Shown: positions 1-5,748 of the stretch, one piece after another
Position numbering within the stretch: position 1 is the first letter of the stretch
Layout of the letters: every line of letters begins with the position of its first letter
Assembly: GCA_017938785.1 (NCBI GenBank)
Contig: JAGBAU010000251.1
Location: forward strand, 1-6,979
Reading direction: 5' to 3'
Source: Clostridia bacterium
GTDB lineage: Bacteria > Bacillota_A > Clostridia > Christensenellales > Aristaeellaceae
Length of the DNA stretch: 6,979 nucleotides
The notes under the pieces: model-generated
Seen by the model: the letters and a program-made list of their open reading frames with translations, nothing else
The model's database searches: none
What the model was told of the DNA's origin: nothing
Made by a program: the position numbers and the translations under genes

Positions 1-1
1 C

Positions 2-1765
2 CCCAACATCAACATCTTCCGCGATCCCCGCTGGGGCCGCGGCCATGAAACCTACGGCGAGGATCCCTTCCTGACCGCCGAGATGGGCTGCGCCTATGTG
101 CGCGGTCTGCAGGGCAATGGCGAAACCATGAAGGCCGCCGCCTGCGCCAAGCATTTTGCCGTTCATTCCGGCCCCGAGAGCCTGCGCCACGAGTTCAACG
201 CCGAGGCCGGCCCCAAGGACATGAACGAAACCTATCTGCCCGCCTTCGAGCGCCTGGTGAAGGAAGCCAAGGTCGAGGCCGTGATGGGCGCGTACAACCG
301 CACCAACGGCGAAGTCTGCTGCGGCTCCAAGACCCTGATGAAGGACATCCTTCGCGGCAAGTGGGGCTTTGAAGGCCACTACGTCAGCGACTGCTGGGCC
401 ATCGCCGACTTCCACATGTTCCACAAAATCACCGATACGCCCGAAGAATCCGCCGCGCTGGCCATTGAAAACGGCTGCGACGTCAACTGCGGCGTTACGT
501 ATCAGTACCTGCTGAAGGCCTATGAAAAGGGCATGGTCACCGAAGAGCAGATCCGTCTGGCCGCCGAGCGCCTGTTCACCACGCGCTACATGCTGGGCAT
601 CATGGAAGGCTCCGAGTTCGATGAAATTCCCTTTGCCAAGGTCGAATGCGCCGAGCACCTCAAAAAGGCGCACGAAGCCGCCCTCAAGAGCTGCGTGCTG
701 CTCAAAAACGACGGCCTGCTGCCCCTTCACAAGGACGAAATCAAGACCATCGGCGTCGTCGGCCCCAACGCCAACAGCCGCGTGGCGCTCATGGGCAATT
801 ACCACGGCACCTCCAGCCGCTACATCACCATTCTGGAAGGCATTCAGGACGAGATGGGCGACGGCGTGCGCGTGCTGGCCTCTGAAGGCAGCCACCTGTT
901 CCGCAGCAAGGTCGAAGGCCTTGGCATGGACGGCGACCGCATCTCTGAAGCCGTGATCGTGGCTGAAAACAGCGACGTGGTCGTGCTGGTCGTGGGCCTG
1001 GACGAGACCCTCGAGGGCGAACAGGGCGACACCGGCAATTCCGACGCCTCCGGCGACAAGAAGGATCTGCTCCTGCCCGAAACCCAGCGCAAGCTCATGG
1101 ACGCTGTGCTCGCAGTGGGCAAGCCGACTGTGATCTGCCTCATGGCCGGCAGCGCCATCGATCTGGGCGAGGCCGCTGACAAGGCCAACGCCGTGCTTCT
1201 GGGCTGGTATCCCGGCGCTCGCGGCGGCAAGGCCGTGGCCGAGCTGCTCGTGGGCAAAGCCAGCCCCTCCGGCAAGCTGCCGCTCACTTTCTATCACAAC
1301 GAACAGCTGGACATCATGCCCGCGTTCACTGACTACAGCATGCAGGGCCGCACCTACCGCTTCTTCAAGGAAGAGCCCGTGTATCCCTTCGGCTTCGGCC
1401 TGACCTACGGCGACGTGTACGTCAAGTCCGCCTCCGTGGAAAAGACCGCCGACGGCTGGACGGTGAAGGCTGAAATCGAAAACGCCGGCAAGGCCTGCAC
1501 GCAGGACGTTGCGCAGGTCTACTGCCAGAACGAAGGAAGCGAAAATGCGCCCGTCAATCCGCGCCTGTGCGGCTTCAAGCGCGTGACCGTTCCCGCCGGT
1601 GAAACCGTTACGGTGGAAATCGCCGTGCCCGAGTGCCGCCTGAACGTTATCAACAACGAAGGCGAAGCCGTCATGGAAGGCAAGCCCGTGTTCTACGTCG
1701 GCATGGGTCAGCCCGACAGCCGCACCGAGAAGCTCACCGGCCATGCCGCCATCCGCGTCGAATAA
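2..1765 (+). CDS. Glycoside hydrolase family 3, beta-xylosidase/beta-glucosidase type (5' end cut by window)
   Basis: This is a retaining exo-glycosidase that removes terminal beta-linked sugars, most likely xylose from xylo-oligosaccharides. The frame is open from base 2 and gives 587 codons; relatives run to about 700, so the amino end is missing. It opens inside the GH3 signature FRDPRWGRGHETYGEDP, so the first ATG at 83 is internal. KHF (codons 50-52) and the nucleophile motif YVSDCWAI follow, with catalytic Asp GAC at 389-391. The SDCW and GCDVNCG pattern resembles the GH3 beta-xylosidase branch more than the SDW-type glucosidases. The GH3 C-terminal domain covers about codons 230-460, with LEGEQGD (codons 337-343) a candidate acid/base region. 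A fibronectin-III-like domain covers about 495-570. Whether it is secreted cannot be judged without the amino end. Because xylB follows by 15 bp, I favour an intracellular enzyme acting on imported oligosaccharides. The family call is firm; the substrate is inferred. Confidence 0.94.
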   Translation, partial: PNINIFRDPRWGRGHETYGEDPFLTAEMGCAYVRGLQGNGETMKAAACAKHFAVHSGPESLRHEFNAEAGPKDMNETYLPAFERLVKEAKVEAVMGAYNRTNGEVCCGSKTLMKDILRGKWGFEGHYVSDCWAIADFHMFHKITDTPEESAALAIENGCDVNCGVTYQYLLKAYEKGMVTEEQIRLAAERLFTTRYMLGIMEGSEFDEIPFAKVECAEHLKKAHEAALKSCVLLKNDGLLPLHKDEIKTIGVVGPNANSRVALMGNYHGTSSRYITILEGIQDEMGDGVRVLASEGSHLFRSKVEGLGMDGDRISEAVIVAENSDVVVLVVGLDETLEGEQGDTGNSDASGDKKDLLLPETQRKLMDAVLAVGKPTVICLMAGSAIDLGEAADKANAVLLGWYPGARGGKAVAELLVGKASPSGKLPLTFYHNEQLDIMPAFTDYSMQGRTYRFFKEEPVYPFGFGLTYGDVYVKSASVEKTADGWTVKAEIENAGKACTQDVAQVYCQNEGSENAPVNPRLCGFKRVTVPAGETVTVEIAVPECRLNVINNEGEAVMEGKPVFYVGMGQPDSRTEKLTGHAAIRVE

Positions 1766-1780
1766 AGGAGGACAAAGCTT

Positions 1781-3304
1781 ATGGAATATTTACTTGGCGT
1801 TGACCTCGGTACCTCCGGTACCAAAACCGTGCTGTTCGACGTGAACGGCCATGCCATCGCTTCCGAAACCGTTGAGTACCCCCTGTACCAGCCCTTCAAC
1901 GGCTGGGCCGAACAGAATGCCGACGACTGGTGGGAGGCTGCGAAGACCACCATCAAGTCCGTTCTCGGCAAGGCCGGCGTGAATCCCGACGACGTCAAGG
2001 GCCTGGGCATTTCCGGTCAGATGCACGGTCTGGTGCTTCTGGACGAAAACGGCAAGGTGCTGCGCAAGTCCATCATCTGGTGCGACGGCCGCACGCAGGC
2101 CGAATGCGACGAGATCCATGAAAAGGTCGGCCGTGAACGCCTGATCCAGATCGCCGCCAACCCCGCCCTCACCGGCTTCACCGCCTGCAAGGTGCTGTGG
2201 GTGCGCAACCATGAGCCCGAAATCTGGGAAAAGGTCAAGCACATCCTGCTGCCCAAGGACTACGTGCGCTACAAGCTCACCGGTCTGATCAAGCAGGAGA
2301 TTTCAGACGCCTCCGGCACCAATCTGCTGGATGTGAAGGCGCGCTGCTGGTCCGAGGAAATCCTCGAAAAGCTGGATATCGATCCCGCGCTGCTGCCTGA
2401 GCTTATCGAATCCACCGACGTGGGCGGCGTAATCACCGAGGAAGCCTCCAAGCTCACCGGCCTCAAGCCCGGTACCATCGTGGCCGGCGGCGGCGGCGAC
2501 AATATGTGCGCTGCGGTGGGCACCGGCGTGGTCGTGCCCGGCAAGGCATTCACCACCATCGGCACCTCCGGCGTGGTCTACGCCCACTCTCCCGAAGTGC
2601 AGATCGAGCCCGAAGGCCGCGTGCATGCCTTCTGCTCCTGCATTCCCGGCGAATATGTCAACTTTGCCTGTGTGCTGGCCAGCGGTCTTGGCCTGAAGTG
2701 GTTCCGCGACAACTTCTGTCAGGCGGAAATCCAGACGGCCAAAGAAATGGACACCGATCCCTATGTGCTCACCAACCAGCAGGCTGAAAAGAGCCCCATC
2801 GGCGCCAACCGCCTCCTTTACCTGCCCTATCTCATGGGCGAGCGCAGCCCGCTGATGGACAACGACGCGCGCGGCGCGTTCATCGGGCTTACCGCCATGC
2901 ACACCCGCCGCGACCTCTTGCGCGCTGTGATGGAGGGCATCATCTACGCGCTTCGTCAGAACGTGGACACCATGAAGACCCTCGGCGTGAAGCCCGAAGC
3001 CATGCTTGCATGCGGCGGCGGTGCGAAGAGCCCCTTCTGGCGTCAGATGATGGCTGACGTGTACCACATGCCTGTTAAGACCGTGACCGTGTCCGAAGGC
3101 CCGGCGCTTGGCGCTGCGATCCTCGGCGGCGTGGCCGCGGGCGTCTATCCGGACGTTCCCACCGCCTGCGCCGAACTGGTGGAGGAGAAGGAGCCTCTGG
3201 AGCCCATCGCCGAGAACGAGGAAGTCTACGAGAAGTTCTACAACTTCTTCCTGACTCTCTATCCCGCTCTGAAGAACTGCTACGCAGAACTCGCCAAGCT
3301 TTGA
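1781..3304 (+). CDS. xylB: Xylulokinase (FGGY kinase family)
   Basis: This cytoplasmic enzyme phosphorylates D-xylulose with ATP to D-xylulose 5-phosphate, the entry point to the pentose phosphate pathway. The 507-residue length is close to known XylB proteins (about 480-510). The first FGGY domain opens with the phosphate-binding loop GVDLGTSGTKT (6-16), where D8 matches the conserved Asp. GQMHG (79-83) is the xylulose-binding motif typical of XylB, and IIWCDGRT (98-105) follows. AGGGGDNMCAAVGTG (235-249) carries the likely catalytic base D240. The second domain has GTSGVVYA (261-268), LMGERSP (351-357) and the ATP-site ACGGGAKSPFWRQMMADV (410-427). The ATG at 1781 is set by an AAAGGAGG site at 1764-1771, 9 nt upstream. 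That site overlaps the stop codon of the hydrolase gene, which suggests translational coupling. The gene looks intact. Other FGGY kinases (ribulokinase, fuculokinase) are less likely because of the GQMHG and WCDGRT motifs. Confidence 0.96.
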   Translation: MEYLLGVDLGTSGTKTVLFDVNGHAIASETVEYPLYQPFNGWAEQNADDWWEAAKTTIKSVLGKAGVNPDDVKGLGISGQMHGLVLLDENGKVLRKSIIWCDGRTQAECDEIHEKVGRERLIQIAANPALTGFTACKVLWVRNHEPEIWEKVKHILLPKDYVRYKLTGLIKQEISDASGTNLLDVKARCWSEEILEKLDIDPALLPELIESTDVGGVITEEASKLTGLKPGTIVAGGGGDNMCAAVGTGVVVPGKAFTTIGTSGVVYAHSPEVQIEPEGRVHAFCSCIPGEYVNFACVLASGLGLKWFRDNFCQAEIQTAKEMDTDPYVLTNQQAEKSPIGANRLLYLPYLMGERSPLMDNDARGAFIGLTAMHTRRDLLRAVMEGIIYALRQNVDTMKTLGVKPEAMLACGGGAKSPFWRQMMADVYHMPVKTVTVSEGPALGAAILGGVAAGVYPDVPTACAELVEEKEPLEPIAENEEVYEKFYNFFLTLYPALKNCYAELAKL

Positions 3305-3310
3305 TTCATC

Positions 3311-3349
3311 TCTCTTATCTGCGGCCATGAAACGGCCGCAGATAGGGGA
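3311..3349. repeat. Long intergenic hairpin after xylB
   Basis: An 11-bp perfect inverted repeat pairs TATCTGCGGCC (3316-3326) with GGCCGCAGATA (3334-3344) around a 7-nt loop, ATGAAAC. The stem can be extended outward to 3311/3349 by five more pairs, two of them T-G. It begins 7 nt after the xylB stop. No T-run follows on either strand, so it is not a standard intrinsic terminator. It could act in Rho-linked termination, protection of the 3' end of the upstream mRNA, or differential expression within the operon; these roles are inferred. Confidence 0.8.
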
Positions 3350-3398
3350 TTCCAAAGGGCAAAGCCCTTTGGCGGGATCCAAGGGCAGCGCCCTTGGC
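3346..3398. repeat. Two abutting palindromic repeat units
   Basis: Two related units lie head to tail: 3346-3373 (28 nt) and 3374-3398 (25 nt). Each starts with GGGAT and ends with TTGGC, and each folds into its own hairpin. In unit 1, CCAAAGGGC (3352-3360) pairs with GCCCTTTGG (3364-3372) over loop AAA. In unit 2, CCAAGGGC (3379-3386) pairs with GCCCTTGG (3390-3397) over loop AGC. Unit 2 lacks one A in the left arm and one T in the right arm, so pairing is kept. The GC-rich tail CGCCGGAGGC (3399-3408) follows. The units look like a dispersed intergenic palindromic element; genome copy number cannot be seen from here. Confidence 0.8.
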
Positions 3399-3436
3399 CG
3401 CCGGAGGCAAAACCAAAACAAAAGGAGACGATTCCC

Positions 3437-4072
3437 ATGAAGATTTATCCCGTAACCGACGCCGCCTTCAAGCCGTACGGCCGCATCGTGGAAGGCTATC
3501 CCGTGGAAGGCATTCTGGAAGCGCTCCGCACCTGTCCCTGCCCCGAAAACGTGGCGTACGTGCCCAAGGTTGACTGCCTGCACGCTGCCAGGGATGCAGA
3601 AGCCATCGGCGAAGCGCTGTTTGGCGGCATGCCCTTCCAGCTGGGCTACTGCAACGGCCACAACACGACCCTCAACTGTCTGGAGTATCACCGCGACAGC
3701 GAGTTCAACCTCGGTACCGAGGACTTCATCCTGCTGATTGCCAAGCAGGACGAAATCGACGAAGAAGGCAAGCTGGACACCGAAAAGGTCAAGGCCTTCC
3801 GCGTGCCCGCCGGCGTGATGGTTGAATGCTATGCCACCACCCTGCACTATGCGCCCTGCCATGCCGATGCCTCCAAGGGCTTCCGCGTGCTGGTTGCGCT
3901 GCCGCTGAACACCAACACCGACTACCGTCCCGAGGGCGGCGCCAACGTGATGGACAAGCAGCTCTGGGCCCGCAACAAGTGGCTCATCGCCCATCCCGAA
4001 AGCAGCGAAGCCAAAGAGGGCGCGTTTGTCGGCCTTACCGGCGTGAACATCGACATCGCCGCTGATCTGTAA
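3437..4072 (+). CDS. DUF4867 family cupin-like protein, sugar-operon accessory protein of unknown activity
   Basis: I recognise this 211-residue protein as DUF4867-like; no enzymatic activity is established for it as far as I know. The opening (VTDAAFKPYGRIVEG, 6-20) and the middle (CLEYHRDSEFNLGTEDFILLIA, 81-102, then FRVPAGVMVECYATTLHYAP, 121-140) recall the beta-barrel layout of ureidoglycolate lyase (AllA) and other cupins. H85, E83, E89, H137 and H142 are candidate metal or substrate ligands. There is no signal peptide or membrane segment, so it should be cytoplasmic. The ATG is preceded by AAAGGAG (3421-3427), 9 nt away. The isomerase gene starts 34 bp downstream, so the two are surely co-transcribed. 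This suggests a small-molecule role around the same sugar, such as a cupin isomerase, epimerase or mutarotase. It is separated from xylB by the hairpin spacer. The family call rests on recalled sequence style; the function is open. Confidence 0.82.
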   Translation: MKIYPVTDAAFKPYGRIVEGYPVEGILEALRTCPCPENVAYVPKVDCLHAARDAEAIGEALFGGMPFQLGYCNGHNTTLNCLEYHRDSEFNLGTEDFILLIAKQDEIDEEGKLDTEKVKAFRVPAGVMVECYATTLHYAPCHADASKGFRVLVALPLNTNTDYRPEGGANVMDKQLWARNKWLIAHPESSEAKEGAFVGLTGVNIDIAADL

Positions 4073-4088
4073 TCAAAAAAATTGATAT

Positions 4089-4095
4089 AAAGGAG
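4089..4095 (+). promoter_or_regulatory. Ribosome binding site that fixes the isomerase start
   Basis: AAAGGAG lies 11 nt before the ATG at 4107. The in-frame GTG at 4095 would add four residues, but it overlaps the last base of this site and has no Shine-Dalgarno of its own. The start is therefore the ATG at 4107. Confidence 0.85.
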
Positions 4096-4106
4096 TGTAT
4101 CCCCCT

Positions 4107-5585
4107 ATGTTCCAGAACATCCCTGACGTAAAGCTGGGCATCGTTGCCGTCAGCCGCGACTGCTTCCCCATCGCTCTGTCCGAAATGCGCCGCGCCAACA
4201 TCGTCAAGGCCTACAAGGGCGACCTCTATGAGTGCCCCGTGACCGTTGAAAACGAGCTGGACATGCTCAAGGCCGTTGCCGACGTGAAGGAAGCCGGCTG
4301 CAACGCGCTGGTCGTGTTCCTGGGCAACTTCGGCCCCGAGACCCCCGAAACCCTGATCGCCAAGAACTTCGACGGCCCCTGCATGTTCGTGGCTGCCGCT
4401 GAGGGCGACGGCGACATGATCAACGGCCGCGGCGACGCCTACTGCGGCATGCTCAACTGCTCCTACAACCTCGGCATGCGCCACCTCAAGGGCTACATCC
4501 CCGAGTATCCCGTGGGCACCGCTGAAGAGCTGGCTCAGAAGATCGCTGACTTCCTGCCCATCGCCCGCGCCATCATCGGCGTGAAGAACCTCAAGATCAT
4601 CACCTTCGGCCCCCGTCCTCAGGACTTCTTCGCCTGCAACGCTCCCATCAAGGGCCTGTACGAAATCGGCGTCGAAATCGAAGAGAACAGCGAGCTGGAT
4701 CTCTACGTGTCCTTCAAGGCTCACGAGAACGATCCCCGCATCCCCGAAGTGTGCGCTGACATGGTCAAGGAAATGGGCGAAGGCGCCTATTACGAGGACC
4801 TCAACGTTCGCATGGCTCAGTTCGAACTGACCCTGCTGGACTGGGCCGAAAACCACAAGGGCTCCCGCAAGTACGTGGCCTTCGCCAACAAGTGCTGGCC
4901 CGCTTTCCCGGAGCAGTTCGGCTTTGAGCCCTGCTACGTCAACTCCCGTCTGGCCTCCCGCGGCATCCCGGTTGCCTGCGAGGTTGACATCTACGGCGCT
5001 CTCTCCGAGTACATCGGCGCTTGCGTATCCGCTGACGCTGTGACCCTGCTTGACATCAACAACTCCGTGCCTGCCTACATCTACGATGCGGACATCGCCG
5101 GCAAGTTCGATTACAAGCTCACCGATACCTTCATGGGCTTCCACTGCGGCAACACCCCCGAGTGCAAGCTGTGCTCCAGCCGTGCCGTCAAGTATCAGCT
5201 GATCCAGCACCGCCTGCTCGAGCCCGCCGGTTCTGAGCCTGACTTCACCCGCGGCACCCTCGAGGGCGACATCGCTGCCGGCGACGTCACCTTCTATCGC
5301 CTCCAGTGCGACGCCAACGGCGACCTGCGCTCCTACATCGCTCAGGGCGAAGTTCTGCCCGTGGCTACCCAGTCCTTCGGCGGCATCGGCATCTTCGCCA
5401 TCAAGGAAATGGGCCGCTTCTACCGTCACGTGCTGGTTCAGAAGGGCTACCCCCATCACGGCGCTGTGGCCTTCGGCCATGTCGGCAAGCTGTTGTTCGA
5501 AACCTTCAAGTTCCTGGGCGTGAAGGACATCGCTTACAACCAGCCCGCCAACCTGCCCTACCCCACCGAGAATCCCTGGGCCTAA
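4107..5585 (+). CDS. L-fucose/L-arabinose isomerase family protein, probable aldose-ketose isomerase (possible xylose isomerase)
   Basis: This 492-residue cytoplasmic enzyme belongs to the metal-dependent FucI/AraA superfamily, which interconverts aldoses and ketoses. Classical FucI is longer, about 590 residues; this is the shorter clostridial type. An amino-terminal alpha/beta region (about 8-170) contains ALVVFLGNFGPETPE (67-81). Candidate Mn-binding residues follow the AraA/FucI order: E292 in ACEVDIYGAL, D316 in TLLDINN, H346 in GFHCGNTPE, and H450/H451 in YPHHGAVAFGH. The last of these closely resembles the catalytic AHHTVFSHA of AraA. The RGTLEGDI (382-389) and QSFGGIGIFAI (422-432) segments look intact. 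The gene lies in one block with xylB and a GH3 xylosidase, with no XylA visible, so D-xylose to D-xylulose is the most economical reaction. L-fucose, D-arabinose or L-arabinose remain possible. A terminator follows 31 bp after the stop. The family call is strong; the substrate is inferred. Confidence 0.88.
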   Translation: MFQNIPDVKLGIVAVSRDCFPIALSEMRRANIVKAYKGDLYECPVTVENELDMLKAVADVKEAGCNALVVFLGNFGPETPETLIAKNFDGPCMFVAAAEGDGDMINGRGDAYCGMLNCSYNLGMRHLKGYIPEYPVGTAEELAQKIADFLPIARAIIGVKNLKIITFGPRPQDFFACNAPIKGLYEIGVEIEENSELDLYVSFKAHENDPRIPEVCADMVKEMGEGAYYEDLNVRMAQFELTLLDWAENHKGSRKYVAFANKCWPAFPEQFGFEPCYVNSRLASRGIPVACEVDIYGALSEYIGACVSADAVTLLDINNSVPAYIYDADIAGKFDYKLTDTFMGFHCGNTPECKLCSSRAVKYQLIQHRLLEPAGSEPDFTRGTLEGDIAAGDVTFYRLQCDANGDLRSYIAQGEVLPVATQSFGGIGIFAIKEMGRFYRHVLVQKGYPHHGAVAFGHVGKLLFETFKFLGVKDIAYNQPANLPYPTENPWA

Positions 5586-5596
5586 TCAAAACGGAC

Positions 5597-5612
5597 AGAG
5601 GCTTTTGCCTCT
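5597..5612 (+). other. Small hairpin just before the terminator
   Basis: AGAGGC (5597-5602) pairs perfectly with GCCTCT (5607-5612) around a TTTT loop. It lies between the isomerase stop and the main terminator, and only a pyrimidine-rich stretch (TCTCCC) follows. It may help pause polymerase or protect the mRNA end, or it may have no function. Confidence 0.4.
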
Positions 5613-5616
5613 TCTC

Positions 5617-5651
5617 CCGCCCTTCGTGCCTGGCACGGAGGGCGGTTTTTT
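5617..5651 (+). terminator. Rho-independent terminator of the sugar operon
   Basis: A 13-bp stem pairs CCGCCCTTCGTGC (5617-5629) with GCACGGAGGGCGG (5633-5645), with one T-G pair and a 3-nt loop. Six T residues follow directly (5646-5651). It starts 31 bp after the isomerase stop and separates the catabolic genes from dnaE. The remaining spacer to dnaE (5652-5748) contains no gene I can support. Confidence 0.92.
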
Positions 5652-5748
5652 GCGTGCAGAAGGGAGCAGGGGATTGCTTGTCGAAACCTATAGTGGCAGC
5701 ATTTTGGGCTGACCGTTTTTTTGACTGATTGAGAAAGGAGGCGCCCGC

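Noticed and set aside
83..1765. Treating the GH3 gene as complete from the ATG at 83
   Set aside because: The same frame is open upstream to base 2 and encodes the conserved FRDPRWGRGHETYGEDP block, and there is no ribosome site before 83.
3311..3349. The long hairpin after xylB as an intrinsic terminator
   Set aside because: No T-run follows the stem on either strand, and downstream genes of the same pathway lie on the same strand without an evident promoter.
2303..3994. A 563-codon open frame on the - strand across xylB, the spacer and the DUF4867 gene
   Set aside because: It lies opposite two well-recognised genes, crosses their spacer, and reads as a His/Gly/Ala/Val-rich product without family motifs. 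Such frames arise where the sense strand is GC-rich with strong third-position bias.
4072..4086. ATCAA/TTGAT inverted repeat between DUF4867 and the isomerase gene
   Set aside because: Only five AT-rich pairs around an A-run; too weak to support as a regulatory structure.
4035..5480. A 481-codon open frame on the - strand opposite the isomerase gene
   Set aside because: It is the mirror of a strongly biased coding frame. The product is low in complexity (Ala, Val, Gly, Asp, His) with no recognisable domain, and the + strand gene explains the region.
5674..5694. Possible dnaE promoter with TTGCTT (5674-5679) and TATAGT (5689-5694)
   Set aside because: The spacing is only 9 bp and no better -35 lies 16-18 bp before TATAGT. 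TATAGT could still be a -10, but the sequence does not support a promoter call.
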